Position numbers and translations under genes: made by a program
DNA from: JAICMB01 sp035295125
GTDB taxonomy: Bacteria; Acidobacteriota; Terriglobia; Bryobacterales; Bryobacteraceae
NCBI GenBank assembly: GCA_035295125.1
Contig: DATGJP010000105.1
Location: 34,547 to 98,546, forward strand
Direction: 5' to 3'
DNA: 64,000 bases
Part shown: positions 51,395-61,343 of the stretch, piece after piece
Numbering within the stretch: the stretch's first letter is position 1
Layout: each line of letters starts with the position of its first letter
Notes under the pieces: generated by a model
What the model was told of the DNA's origin: nothing
Database searches by the model: none
What the model saw: only the letters and a program-made list of their open reading frames with translations

Positions 51395-52675
51395 CTAGAC
51401 CCTCTGAAAAACGCGGTCGAGGGCCCAACGGACGTTGGGCTGCCGGTTGAACCACTTCCAAATCCGGCCCGTTCGCAGATTCTCTGCGCTCAGCAATGTG
51501 ATTCCCAGGTCGATGCCTACGACATCGGAATCCACCCATAGCGAAATAGGATGAAAGGCGTCAGCAAAACCATAGCGGCCATAGATGTGCTCGCCGAACC
51601 GTTCCCGCATGGACTGTAGCGCTGGAAGAGAGATCTGGGGCGTGAACATCAGCGAACCGCCGGGACCGCACGGGACCACCGTTCCATCGATATCTCTCTG
51701 CGAAAAGGCATTTCCCCAGCCGACGTATCCGATCTCACTATCGGAAGGAGTTATGCCCCAGAGGTTCTCCGAGTAACTAGGATAGGCGCTGCGCAGGCTG
51801 AGACAAAATGCGCGATGCGCATGGGTCGCCACAATCGAGTTGCGGAAGTAATCGATCCCGTAAGGCGCGCCATCGCGCAACCCGCGCAGATCGAGCCACG
51901 CTTGTGAGAATTGGTGCGTGAAGAGTGGGCCGGCGCCCACGTAGCGGTAGTCCTCGAACACCACCGGGTCGCGCGCGAACGCGTACCAGCTCCGTAATGG
52001 GATGGGGTGAAGCGGGGAGGCGATCGCCAGCACGTGCAGGATTGCATTCTCACGGTAGTTGATCCACGCGGACCGCAGGAATCCCGATTCGGGCCGCCAG
52101 CCCATGCGTAGAAAACCGGTATCGCCATCCAGCATCCAGTGGAAATCAACGCGCTGGTAGATGCGTTGAGCGAGACGAACAATTTCGGCGTCCGATTCGA
52201 AGCACTGCTGCGCCGTAAGCACTCCCGCCAGCAGCAGTGCCGTATCGATAGTTGACAGCTCGCATTTCCAGACGCGGTCGCCGGTATGCATGTCGACGAA
52301 ATGGTAGTACCAGCCGCGTTCGTGGGCCTGGTTGTCGGCGAGATGCCGCAACGTGGCGCGGACCCTTTCGGTGATCTCGCCCCGCTCCCTCCATTGGCGC
52401 TCGTGACCGATACATAACGCGGTGAGTCCAAAGCCCGTCGTTGCCATGCTGGCGACTTCGCGGCTGCGCCCCTGGGTTTTCGCGCCGCCATTCAGGGCGC
52501 GGTCAAGGATGAGACCTGTCGCGGGGTCCGCCTGTTCCCAGAAATAGAGGAATGCACGGCGCGACAGATCCTCAAGGAACGCTTCTTCATTCCGCGAAGG
52601 GATGTAAGGGGTCTGGGCGGTGGCAACCGGCAGCACGGCGGCGGAGCAAAGAAAGGCGCGCCGCGACAAAATCAT
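51395..52675 (-). CDS. Exported glucoamylase-like protein
   Basis: ATG 52675 gives 426 residues with a Tat-like signal (ILSRRAFLCSAAVLPVATA). The body shows FLEDLSRRAFLYFWEQADPA, TGLILDR, VASMATTGFGLTALCIGHER, RGWYYHFVDMHTGDRVWKCE and DTALLLAGVL. A later block, GAGPLFTHQFSQAWLDLRGL, matches the glycoamylase-like conserved domain of an (alpha/alpha)6 barrel. Related proteins hydrolyse or bind beta-glucans. The longer frame to 52756 overlaps the promoter of the divergent SIMPL gene. Confidence 0.85.
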   Translation of the reverse strand: MILSRRAFLCSAAVLPVATAQTPYIPSRNEEAFLEDLSRRAFLYFWEQADPATGLILDRALNGGAKTQGRSREVASMATTGFGLTALCIGHERQWRERGEITERVRATLRHLADNQAHERGWYYHFVDMHTGDRVWKCELSTIDTALLLAGVLTAQQCFESDAEIVRLAQRIYQRVDFHWMLDGDTGFLRMGWRPESGFLRSAWINYRENAILHVLAIASPLHPIPLRSWYAFARDPVVFEDYRYVGAGPLFTHQFSQAWLDLRGLRDGAPYGIDYFRNSIVATHAHRAFCLSLRSAYPSYSENLWGITPSDSEIGYVGWGNAFSQRDIDGTVVPCGPGGSLMFTPQISLPALQSMRERFGEHIYGRYGFADAFHPISLWVDSDVVGIDLGITLLSAENLRTGRIWKWFNRQPNVRWALDRVFQRV

Positions 52676-52734
52676 TGTTTCCAGGTGTAGCGGAATGGAG
52701 CCTCGAAAAGCAAGCGCGCCCGGAGAGCTAGAAT

Positions 52735-53460
52735 ATGGACACGGTTGAGTTAGCAACGTTGAAACGCATTCTTCTATTTCTTTGCGCCGTGCTGCCCGTC
52801 GCGGCGCAGCAGCCAGTCACGCCACCCGCTGTTCCTTTTATCCGTGTTCACGGCGATGCCACCATTTCGGCGCAGCCGGACCGCGTTCAGATGGATATCG
52901 GAGTAATCAGCCAGGGCTCGACATCCCAGATCGCAACGGACTTGAATGCCACGCAGTCGAGCGCCGTCGTCAATCAACTGCGGGCTCTCATCCCCGCGGC
53001 CAACGTCAAAAGCATTAATTTCTCGGTGAATCCGAATTACCAGTTCCCCAAACAAGGCGGAACGCCGGTCATCCTCGGTTACACGGCGAATAATACCGTG
53101 CGGCTGGAGATCGATGACCTATCGATGATTCGGAAAGTGATCGACACGGCCACAAAGTCCGGTGCGAGCAACGTCAACCGGCTGAATTTCATGTTGCGCG
53201 ACTCGGCGGCTGTCCGCGCGGAGGCGTTGGGGAGAGCTGCCGCGCAGGCACGCTCGGGCGCGGAAGCGCTAGCTGCGTCCATGAAAGTCAAACTCGGCCG
53301 CGTTCTGAGCCTGGAAGAAGAGCAGCCCGTAGTTGTGTCCCCGGGACGGCAGATCGAGTTGTCGACGGCCAAGTCGCAGCCGCTGGAGATGAGTGACGTG
53401 GAGCCGGGAAATATCGATATTCACGCCAGCGTCAGCCTGACATTCGAACTGGTGCAATAG
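52735..53460 (+). CDS. Secreted SIMPL (DUF541) domain protein
   Basis: A signal peptide (ILLFLCAVLPVAAQQ) leads to a 200-residue SIMPL domain: FIRVHGDATISAQPDRVQMD, ALIPAANVKSINFSVNPNY, VILGYTANNTVRLEIDDLS and ALGRAAAQARSGAEALAASM. The family is periplasmic and of unclear function, linked to oxidative stress in a few bacteria. ATG 52735 is used; TTG 52759 would start at LKRILLFL and fits signal peptides equally well. It is divergent from the glucoamylase-like gene. Confidence 0.88.
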   Translation: MDTVELATLKRILLFLCAVLPVAAQQPVTPPAVPFIRVHGDATISAQPDRVQMDIGVISQGSTSQIATDLNATQSSAVVNQLRALIPAANVKSINFSVNPNYQFPKQGGTPVILGYTANNTVRLEIDDLSMIRKVIDTATKSGASNVNRLNFMLRDSAAVRAEALGRAAAQARSGAEALAASMKVKLGRVLSLEEEQPVVVSPGRQIELSTAKSQPLEMSDVEPGNIDIHASVSLTFELVQ

Positions 53461-53845
53461 GCGATCGGATTGGAAGCTGGCCGTCGGGGCGCAGTTCTTG
53501 GGTACGCGTTCGTGTGCGGACAGACGCCCCCGGTAAAAACGTCTTCGCTTCCTTTATCGGGTGCCCCTTTCTTGGCCAGGTTGCAGTTGCGGAAGCTTCC
53601 AACGGCACAAGCCCGTGGCAGTAGTCTTTGAGAGCGGCATGCGCAGGCGAAACCGCCTGCGCCTACTGGACTAACACCGTTGTTGAATACAGAACTCCGC
53701 CACAAACAGAAGGCTTGGGCAACTTCCACTCGTCGCTGGGGAAAAATAACCTGCCGATATAAGGGGCGGCCATTTTCTTTATCGACTCACCTCACCAAGT
53801 TGAGCGTGTGGTCCTTCTCTCGGCCCGCCTTCCTCCGAGTTAGCA
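53461..53845. other. Intergenic region with repeat B, no gene
   Basis: This 385-base gap lies between the SIMPL gene and the convergent receptor gene. Apart from repeat B copy A it shows no family-like translation in any frame. Confidence 0.4.
53612..53662 (+). repeat. Dispersed hairpin repeat B, copy A
   Basis: This is a full copy: CCCGTGGCAG, GTCTTTGAGAGCGGCATG and the hairpin GCGCAGGCG-AAAC-CGCCTGCGC. It is nearly the same over about 50 bases as copy B at 38580-38632, and over 40 bases as the inverted copy C at 32804-32843. Confidence 0.8.
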
Positions 53846-56800
53846 CTAGAAGCTGAAACGAGCCTGAAACTCCACCACCCGTCCAGCCAGAGCCGGCTGC
53901 GTGGCGCGGCCGAACAGCGGGCTGTCGGCGAACGCCGTGGAATCAAAGAACCCGATCGGCGTCAGATTCAGATTGTTAAACAGGTTGAAGAAATTCGCGC
54001 GAAGATCGAGCGCCGCCGCCTCGCCCATATGCCAGTTCCCCGGAAACTTGATCACTTTGCTGATGCTGAGATCGGTATCCAGGTAGCGCGGGCCGCGGAA
54101 AGTGTTGCGTCCTATTCCGGGAGGTCCGTTGTCCGCAATGTCAAAATACTTGGCGCCTCCGCCGGGCCAGTTCGTGCCATTGATCAGAGCGTCGTTCGAG
54201 TTGCTGTAGATCGTCTGACCGTAGTATTCCGTCGGGCGGATGGGCCCGAGCGAAGGGCCGCCCGGAGTGCTTACCGATTGCCCGATTTTCACGGTATACG
54301 GGAAGCCCGTATGGTAGGTGAAGATGGGTGTGATTTCGAAACCTCCTAGCACCTTCCCTATGAAGCCTTCCTGTTTCTTGTACCAGGGCAACTCGTACTC
54401 TCCGGACAGCAGCACAAAATGGCTCACGTCATAATCGGAGGGGCCGCGCTCGGTACTGAGGTCTTGTGGATAAGTCTGGTTGGTATTAGCGCCAGGTCCT
54501 TCGCCGGAGAGGTCGTCGATGCTTTTCGACCAGCGGTATTTAGCCTGCAACCCCAGGCCATTCCGGAAGGTGCGCGTCAGTCCCAGGTTCAAGGCGTTGT
54601 AATTCGAGTTCACGTCCGGCTGTGGAAAGTAGACGGGGCCAAACGAAGGGTTGTTCGGATACAGGAAATTCTGGTTGACGATCCGAATGAGGTGATGATC
54701 GACGCTGCCCTGGTATCCGGCCGACGCCACCACCTGCCAGGGCAGACTATATTCGAAACCCCACGAATAGACGTACGCGTAGCCGGTCGGGAAATTCTGC
54801 TGTGCTCCCCAGACCTCGACAGTGTTATTCAGAATGGCCCCCGTTGCTGGGTCGATGCCTTCGGCGAGCCCTGGATTCGCTGGATAACTGTAGATGGAAT
54901 TGCTGCTGCCGAGAGCATAGAGAATCTTGCCGCCTGCGAATGGCGAACCGAACGATGTCGTAGCGGTGCCGCAGCAGACGCCAAACCGTGCGAAGAACGG
55001 CGGATTGCCACGCGTGTTGGCGAAGAGCACGTCGGGCACTCGCTCGTAGAACACGCCGAAGCCGCCACGCATTACGAACTTCTTGTTGAATGCACCAGGA
55101 TTGTAAGCAAAGCCGAAACGTGGTGCAAAGTTATTCTTGTCGGGTTTGAACAATTCTCCGACGTTCTCCACCTTGGCGCCGACTAGCGTGTAAGGAGCCG
55201 CATAGATCAGGTTTGAGACACGGTTGCGTGTCTCGGTAATCGGAGCGAAGTACTCCCACCGAAGCCCCAGAGTAAGCGTCAGGTTCGGCGTGACCTTCCA
55301 CTCGTCCTGCCCATAGATTCCGTAGGTGCGGGTGCGGAAATACCGTTGGGCATCGGCTGGCGCTCCGGTCGTCGGGTTGGCATTGATTTGCTCGAAGATG
55401 GGGGTATCGTTGGCGAGGTTCCAGAGGCCTTGGAATGAGTAGAGTGGTCGAGAGCCGCCCACCAGGCTGTTATTGTCCTGCTCCCAGCGCACTTCCCCTC
55501 CGAACTTCAGCGCATGATTGCCGATTACCTTACTCAGGTTGTCGCGGAATTCGAATTGATTCTGCGCCAGCAGGCTGGGCGTTGTTTCGGCCTGCGGAGC
55601 CCCGAAACGAATGCGATCGGGCAGCGCCAGGCCCTCTACCTCGATACGTGGAATCCCGAAATTGACGTTGGAGGCATCGGCGAGCCCGTTATCCCCGAAA
55701 CGCGTGAAATTGAAGCGCGCCTCGTTGAGCATGGTCGGTGAAAAGATGCGGTTGTAGGTGAACGTCGCCGCCGTGTTGAGCGGATTGAAAGGAATGTCGC
55801 CGATGGGCCGGGCTCCATTGGCCGCATCGGCAGAGATCGTATTCAAGCTCGTAATGTACGAGCTCACGGCGAAGGAATCGTTGGCCGTGGGGTTGAAATC
55901 GAGCCGCGCGTTGTACTGGTTCCCCTGAGTGCTGCCGGGAAGCGCAATCTGCGCAAAGGCGATATCGGGAATATTGTCGAGGCCGCCGCCGGTGGGATGC
56001 AATCCGATATCGACGTATTGGCCCGGCGCCCCTGTAAACGAACCGATGTCCAGGCCGCCCGACACTTGCTGGCACGTGCCCGGGGCGAAACCGGCGGGGC
56101 ATGCCGCCGGAATATACGCGACGACGCGAGGTGTCATCCCGTCGGCGCTGAGCACTTTGGAGATTAGCCCGTTAGGCCGTGCCGCGATCGCCGCCTGCCG
56201 GTATTGCGGCGTTTCAACCCAGCTCGTCTGATAGTTGGTCGAGCTTTGGCGCAATCCTTCATAGGAGAAAAAGAAGAACAGCTTGTTCTTGATGACCGGT
56301 CCGCCCAGGCTCGCGGCAAACTGCCGCAGATACTGGTTGACGCGTATAGATGGCGCGCCGTTCGGCCCGCCGAACTTGTTAAAGGCGTTAAAAATGGGAT
56401 CGTCGTATTTGAACACACCGCTGCCGTGGAACTGGTTCGTTCCGTTTTGCGAGACGACCTCAATCTGTGCGCCCGAGTTGCGGCCGGCCTCCGCGGAATA
56501 ATCGCTGGAAGCCACGCTTATTGACTTGACGGATTCCTGGTTTGGGGTCAACACCGCTGCACCGCCCCACGTAAGGCTGTTGACGCTGACTCCATCGATC
56601 TGGTAGTTGTTCTGCGACAGCCGCTGGCCGTTAGCGACAATCGGGATCTGGTTTTCGGTCTGGAAAATAGAGCTGTTGGACCCTCCTGGGCCGTTGCTGT
56701 TGGGCAGGGCCAGCGATCCTCCACTGCTCGACCGGGAGCCTTCGCCGAATACCCCTGGCGCCAGCCGCAACAACTCGTACGGATCGCGGCCGATCTGAGG

Positions 56801-57250
56801 TAACGCCTGCACCGCCTCCGCGCTCAAGTCGGTGGACACGTTTGCCGTCTCGGTCTGCAGGGCGGGCGTAGTGTCAGAGGTCACGGTTACGCTCTCCGAC
56901 ATTGCGCCGGCTTGCAGCGTCACGTCCACGCCTTGCGTCGCCTCGGCCGCCACCACCACGTTTTGAACGACCTGAGTCTTCATCCCCGAGGCGGTAGCCT
57001 CAACCGTGTAAGTTCCCGGCGGCAGCCCTGAAAAGTGAAAGAAACCCTCGGCGCTGGTGGTCGTTTCCTGTTTCTTCTGGGTTTCGTTGTTACTGAGAGT
57101 TACCTTCGCGTTCGGAATCACTGCTCCCGTGGTGTCCTTGACAGTGCCCTGAACTGCCGCGCGGAACTGGCCGAAAACCGCGTTACATGCGCCAAACAGC
57201 AATGAGGCGCAAACGAAAATGCGCATAAGCGCGACCCGTCGAGCTGACAT
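53846..57250 (-). CDS. Oar-like TonB-dependent receptor with carboxypeptidase-regulatory N-domain
   Basis: ATG 57250 has a strong ribosome site (GGGGAG) eight bases upstream, giving 1134 residues. A signal peptide (MRIFVCASLLFGACNAVFG) precedes a carboxypeptidase-regulatory-like beta sandwich (VQGTVKDTTGAVIPNAKVTL to GTYTVEATASGMKTQ). A plug region (NNYQIDGVSVNSLTWGG, SSDYSAEAGRNSGAQIEVVS) and a long outer-membrane barrel follow, ending in GRVVEFQARFSF with the terminal aromatic residue expected for BAM export. Acidobacteria carry many such receptors, thought to import oligosaccharides or peptides. Confidence 0.92.
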   Translation of the reverse strand: MSARRVALMRIFVCASLLFGACNAVFGQFRAAVQGTVKDTTGAVIPNAKVTLSNNETQKKQETTTSAEGFFHFSGLPPGTYTVEATASGMKTQVVQNVVVAAEATQGVDVTLQAGAMSESVTVTSDTTPALQTETANVSTDLSAEAVQALPQIGRDPYELLRLAPGVFGEGSRSSSGGSLALPNSNGPGGSNSSIFQTENQIPIVANGQRLSQNNYQIDGVSVNSLTWGGAAVLTPNQESVKSISVASSDYSAEAGRNSGAQIEVVSQNGTNQFHGSGVFKYDDPIFNAFNKFGGPNGAPSIRVNQYLRQFAASLGGPVIKNKLFFFFSYEGLRQSSTNYQTSWVETPQYRQAAIAARPNGLISKVLSADGMTPRVVAYIPAACPAGFAPGTCQQVSGGLDIGSFTGAPGQYVDIGLHPTGGGLDNIPDIAFAQIALPGSTQGNQYNARLDFNPTANDSFAVSSYITSLNTISADAANGARPIGDIPFNPLNTAATFTYNRIFSPTMLNEARFNFTRFGDNGLADASNVNFGIPRIEVEGLALPDRIRFGAPQAETTPSLLAQNQFEFRDNLSKVIGNHALKFGGEVRWEQDNNSLVGGSRPLYSFQGLWNLANDTPIFEQINANPTTGAPADAQRYFRTRTYGIYGQDEWKVTPNLTLTLGLRWEYFAPITETRNRVSNLIYAAPYTLVGAKVENVGELFKPDKNNFAPRFGFAYNPGAFNKKFVMRGGFGVFYERVPDVLFANTRGNPPFFARFGVCCGTATTSFGSPFAGGKILYALGSSNSIYSYPANPGLAEGIDPATGAILNNTVEVWGAQQNFPTGYAYVYSWGFEYSLPWQVVASAGYQGSVDHHLIRIVNQNFLYPNNPSFGPVYFPQPDVNSNYNALNLGLTRTFRNGLGLQAKYRWSKSIDDLSGEGPGANTNQTYPQDLSTERGPSDYDVSHFVLLSGEYELPWYKKQEGFIGKVLGGFEITPIFTYHTGFPYTVKIGQSVSTPGGPSLGPIRPTEYYGQTIYSNSNDALINGTNWPGGGAKYFDIADNGPPGIGRNTFRGPRYLDTDLSISKVIKFPGNWHMGEAAALDLRANFFNLFNNLNLTPIGFFDSTAFADSPLFGRATQPALAGRVVEFQARFSF

Positions 57251-57684
57251 GGCTTGACTCCCCATCCTAAAGCGAACATTAGACTCGTTCGGCAATTAAG
57301 TGTTACGGGCAGGCTCCGAAAACTCAATCTGCCAACGCGCCGCTATCGTTGAGTGGACGATGGTGCAGGAAGCAACACAAATGTTTGGCGACTGCAATTG
57401 AGCGAGGATGGCCGCGGAGAGCCGGGGATAAGCCCGGCAAAGATGTAACATTTTGCAGTGTCGTTAGATAGCGGCAACAACTTGCTGTAGAGCAGTATCC
57501 GTGCCGCTTGGTCCGACCACTCAACATTTGCCTGGATCGTCTCCGCCGTGGGGTCGAGCCCTTCGGTTATGCATTCGCTGTTACGACCGTCGTTTCAGTT
57601 CGTATTCATTCTCTCGTCTTGGCTGCGCTGCCCATGGGGATACGTTCTAATGACAGTCTTAAGCTTAGAGGCACTTCATCCGAT
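57251..57684. other. Intergenic region without a supported gene
   Basis: This 434-base gap lies between the receptor start and the end of the GH3 gene on the same strand. It should carry the receptor promoter. No family-like translation is seen. Confidence 0.4.
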
Positions 57685-59637
57685 CTATTGCGAGGCGCGT
57701 GCGGCCGCATACCTCAACCCGAAGCCCTGGCGGAATAGGGGTTTGTCGAGGTCGTAAGGTACGTCTTCCTTCTGCTTGAGAACCGACGCCATGTCTCGCG
57801 GCAGATCGAAGGGGAGTTTACCGCGTAGCTCGGAACGCCCGAAAGCGATGTCGAGCAGCGCACGATCATCGGAGTTGAAGTGGACCAGAACAGCGGCGAC
57901 TTGGTCAATAAACTCGGTCAGCACTGCCGGCCGGTCCAGGTACATGTAGACGATCGTGGGTGTCCCGGATGCTGCGAGCTTTTCGATGGCGTCCAGTTCA
58001 TGGGCGTTCTCAGCGCCGGCATACGCGAGGGTGCCTTCATGCGCTCCGCGAAAGAAACCGCCGCCTCCCTGATGCACTGCGTATGGCGCATTCACCTTAA
58101 TGATGGCTACACTGGCCTGCTTGGGGTCGGACACAACGGTGCCGTATTGCTCCGCTGCCGACTTCTCGAAGCCTTCAACGTACAGCGTGCGCTTAGCTGA
58201 GAGGGGCAGCAGGTTCGAACTGTTCTTCAGCAGCACAATCGATTCGCGCTGCGCACGCTCGCCGGCCTCGCGGAACACCTTCTTCGCAACTACGGATTTC
58301 GTATGGTCGGGATCGACATAGGGATTTTCGAAGAGCCCCAGCTCAAACATGGGCGTCAGGATGCGGCGCGCCGATTCATTGAGGCGCGACTCTGGTACCG
58401 TACCCTCTCTCACCAGTTCGAGGATGTATTTCGGATCGTTGTCGCCACCGATCTGATCCACGCCAGCGTCGAGCATCTTTCGTTGCCGTTCTTTCTCGGA
58501 CAGCGACTCGACACCCCAAGGCATATTGCGCAGCCAGTCCGTCACAATCAATCCATCGAAGTGATATCGTTCGCGCAGCATGCCAGTTACAATTTTGTTC
58601 GAGAAGCTCATGCCAACAGTGTCGATGCCGACGGGAATTGCATAACCAGGCATGATGGCGCCGGTTCCGGCCTCGAACGCCGCCTCGAACGGAATCAGAT
58701 GGTAGGCGAGGTTGTTGCCGGGATACACTTGCCATTTGCCGTACTCGTTATGGGGATCGAAGCCATCTTTCACCGGGCCGTCACCCGGGAAATGCTTCGT
58801 CACGGTCATGACGCTCGTGGCGACGAGTCGTGTACCCTGAAAGCCCTCGATATAAGCCTTCGTCAAGAGTGCATTGAGCGTCGCGTCTTCGCCGAAAGTC
58901 CCGGAGATGCGATTCCAACGCGGCTCGGTGACCGTGTCCGCCATCGGCGACAGGGTCGCTTGAATGCCGAGAGCGCGCAATTCCTGCGCGGCGATGCGGC
59001 CGAATTCCCGAACAACATCCGCATCCCCGATGGCGCCGAGTCCGATCTGTTCCGGCCATTCGGAGATGTTAGGCGTTTGGGGACGCGGTCCGCTGATCGG
59101 CCCTGCGCGCGGAGAATGCCGCGGGTCTGAGCTAAAGCAGATCGGGATTCCCAGCCGCGATTCTTCGGCCATTTCCTGTAGAGCGTTTGAGAATCGAGCG
59201 GTGGATTCCGGCGGCTCCATCACATTCGGCCGCACCAGGATCCATCGCACGTTCCGTCTGCGAATCAGCTCCGATGGATTTGGAGAATCGAGGGGCGTGA
59301 CGCCGGGCCTTTCGTTAATCATGGGTCCTCGGCCACCCGTTCGCACAGGAGCATCCAGTACGATTCCGTTCGGCCCCGTGAAGCCCATCAGCGATGCATG
59401 AACCATCAGCCCGGCCTTCTCTTCGATTGTCATAAGCCCGATAAGATCGGCAACCCGGCGGGCAACCGGCAAACGCCAATCCTCGTATGGATCGAGCTTG
59501 CCGTTCTTATTCAGATCCCGAAACACCAGTCCGTCGGCCTTCAAAACGGGAGCCTTGCGGAAGCCGAGGTCAGGCTGTGTAACGGAGCCCGCCCAAACGG
59601 CAGCGCAGCAGACTATGGCGGTCGTGTACAGCCTCAT
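57685..59637 (-). CDS. Exported glycoside hydrolase family 3 enzyme
   Basis: A short signal (LYTTAIVCCAAVWAGSVTQ) is followed by a GH3 barrel and a sandwich domain in 650 residues. Motifs include GIPICFSSDPRHS, VTKHFPGDGPVKDG, and FDGLIVTDWLRNMPWG with the nucleophile D367. The second domain has ESIVLLKNSSNLLPLS and ends with the short C-terminal part PYDLDKPLFRQGFGL. It likely acts as a periplasmic beta-glucosidase or xylosidase. It is the last of three minus-strand genes (receptor, esterase, GH3) separated by only 17 and 3 bases. Confidence 0.9.
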   Translation of the reverse strand: MRLYTTAIVCCAAVWAGSVTQPDLGFRKAPVLKADGLVFRDLNKNGKLDPYEDWRLPVARRVADLIGLMTIEEKAGLMVHASLMGFTGPNGIVLDAPVRTGGRGPMINERPGVTPLDSPNPSELIRRRNVRWILVRPNVMEPPESTARFSNALQEMAEESRLGIPICFSSDPRHSPRAGPISGPRPQTPNISEWPEQIGLGAIGDADVVREFGRIAAQELRALGIQATLSPMADTVTEPRWNRISGTFGEDATLNALLTKAYIEGFQGTRLVATSVMTVTKHFPGDGPVKDGFDPHNEYGKWQVYPGNNLAYHLIPFEAAFEAGTGAIMPGYAIPVGIDTVGMSFSNKIVTGMLRERYHFDGLIVTDWLRNMPWGVESLSEKERQRKMLDAGVDQIGGDNDPKYILELVREGTVPESRLNESARRILTPMFELGLFENPYVDPDHTKSVVAKKVFREAGERAQRESIVLLKNSSNLLPLSAKRTLYVEGFEKSAAEQYGTVVSDPKQASVAIIKVNAPYAVHQGGGGFFRGAHEGTLAYAGAENAHELDAIEKLAASGTPTIVYMYLDRPAVLTEFIDQVAAVLVHFNSDDRALLDIAFGRSELRGKLPFDLPRDMASVLKQKEDVPYDLDKPLFRQGFGLRYAAARASQ

Positions 59638-59640
59638 AGC

Positions 59641-61326
59641 CTAACCCACGACTGCCCGCTCCTCTTTGTCCGGGTTCTCCTTCATCTCGCACTTGTTGTC
59701 GAAGATCATCGTGGGGACTCTCTCGGCTGTAAATGCCGACCACTTGGGCAGACCTTTGTGATTGGGATCCCCGGTGCGCGCGAACTGTATCCAGGCTTCG
59801 CTGACCTTCGCGCCGAGCAGCCTCGCGTCCGGACCGCCGCCCGTCATTGTCTCGCAGCGATCCGTGTTGTCAAACACGAAGGCCAGCTCGGCGCAGTGGA
59901 AGGCTCGTGGACGACCGTCCAGAATGGGGGTCTGCCACGTGAACCAATACAGATATGCCGGCGCGGCGCCCTGTGCGGCTTTTCGTTCCGCCTGCGTAAC
60001 CGCGTTTTGACGGACGGAAGCCGTCGAGATCAGCGAGTAGATGTCGAACGGGTGCGCGTTGGGATGCAATCGACGATAGAGTTCGATAATCTTGTCGCTC
60101 TTGTCGCCGTGAGCGTCCGCGACGCGATTCTTCAAATCGACCTCGCTAAACGAGTCGACGTCAGGCTTGCCAATGCCGTTCGTGAATTCGTTTAATACAG
60201 TGCCGATCAGCATCGGGACATTCGCTGAGATCGCAGGAGCTGTGGGATCGAACGGATGGGCAGGCAGCACCTTACCGTCTACGACGGGCGACCAGCCGAG
60301 TCGGCGGGCCATGCGGCGGAAATCGGGTGGTCCAGGTTGCGGGGGTGATACTTTACGAAGCGCGGCTATGCTCGCTTTGATGAGGTGATCCACGGGAACA
60401 TCCTGGAGCTTTTCAAGTTGCGAGCTGCTGAGATCCAATTCAGCAAGAACCGCCGAGGCGAGCTTCGTCGAGTCTTCGGGGACTCCGGCGCGCAGCATGG
60501 AACCGCTCTGAACAGCGGCGCGGTGGAACAAGCCTTTGGCCGCGGGCATCGCCATCAACGCGCCGACTTTGCCGCCGCCTCCGGATTGGCCAAAGATCAT
60601 GACCTTGTCGCGATCGCCGCCGAAGTTGGCGATGTTGTCGCGCACCCACTCGAGGGCCGCAACAATGTCGAGCATCCCGACATTGGCCGACTCCGCAAAC
60701 TTCTCGCCGCCGGCTTGCGACAGATCGAGATAGCCGAGCACGTTCAGGCGATGATTGAGACTGACCACGACCACGTCGCCACGATGACAGAGGTTCTCAC
60801 CGTCATAGGACTTGAGCTCCTGGCCGGAGCCCGCGGAGAATCCGCCGCCGTGCAGCCATACCATGACGGGCCGCTTGCGATTGTCATTGACACTCGGTGT
60901 CCACACGTTCAATCGCAGGCAATCTTCACCGGGCTGCCCGTCGTCCCAATCGAACATGAAGGAGTTTTCGTCGTCCGCCCAACCGGCGCGAGGACCTTGC
61001 GGACTCACCGGCCCGTAATGCATCGTGCTGCGAACACCGGCCCAGGCGGTCGGCTTAACAGGAGGCATGAAGCGATTATTGCCGGCAGTCGACCCACCGT
61101 AAGGGATGCCCTTAAACGTATAGATGCCGTTGCGCGTGTAACCGCGGACCTTTCCGGCCGTGGTCTCCACCACGCCCCTGCTAGAGGACGCGACGATCGA
61201 ACCGCCGCTTGCCGATTTTGGCTTAGGGGCGTCGGAAATCTTGGAACCGGCCTCGGCGGACACAAGTACTGTGCCCGAGACCGCCGCTCGTAACAGTGAG
61301 CGGCGGCCGATTTTATCAATAGCCAT
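59641..61326 (-). CDS. Exported type B carboxylesterase
   Basis: ATG 61326 is preceded by a perfect AGGAGGT. A Tat-type signal (GRRSLLRAAVSGTVLVSA) starts 561 residues of carboxylesterase type B: YTFKGIPYGG, DCLRLNVWTP, VMVWLHGGGFSAGSGQ (oxyanion hole), ALEWVRDNIANFGGD, and nucleophile S248 in FGQSGGGGKV. The serine neighbourhood is Gly-rich in place of the usual GESAGG, which is uncommon. It probably deacylates esterified sugars or aromatics taken up with the adjacent receptor and GH3 enzyme. Confidence 0.9.
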   Translation of the reverse strand: MAIDKIGRRSLLRAAVSGTVLVSAEAGSKISDAPKPKSASGGSIVASSSRGVVETTAGKVRGYTRNGIYTFKGIPYGGSTAGNNRFMPPVKPTAWAGVRSTMHYGPVSPQGPRAGWADDENSFMFDWDDGQPGEDCLRLNVWTPSVNDNRKRPVMVWLHGGGFSAGSGQELKSYDGENLCHRGDVVVVSLNHRLNVLGYLDLSQAGGEKFAESANVGMLDIVAALEWVRDNIANFGGDRDKVMIFGQSGGGGKVGALMAMPAAKGLFHRAAVQSGSMLRAGVPEDSTKLASAVLAELDLSSSQLEKLQDVPVDHLIKASIAALRKVSPPQPGPPDFRRMARRLGWSPVVDGKVLPAHPFDPTAPAISANVPMLIGTVLNEFTNGIGKPDVDSFSEVDLKNRVADAHGDKSDKIIELYRRLHPNAHPFDIYSLISTASVRQNAVTQAERKAAQGAAPAYLYWFTWQTPILDGRPRAFHCAELAFVFDNTDRCETMTGGGPDARLLGAKVSEAWIQFARTGDPNHKGLPKWSAFTAERVPTMIFDNKCEMKENPDKEERAVVG

Positions 61327-61343
61327 TTTTGATACCTCCTGGC

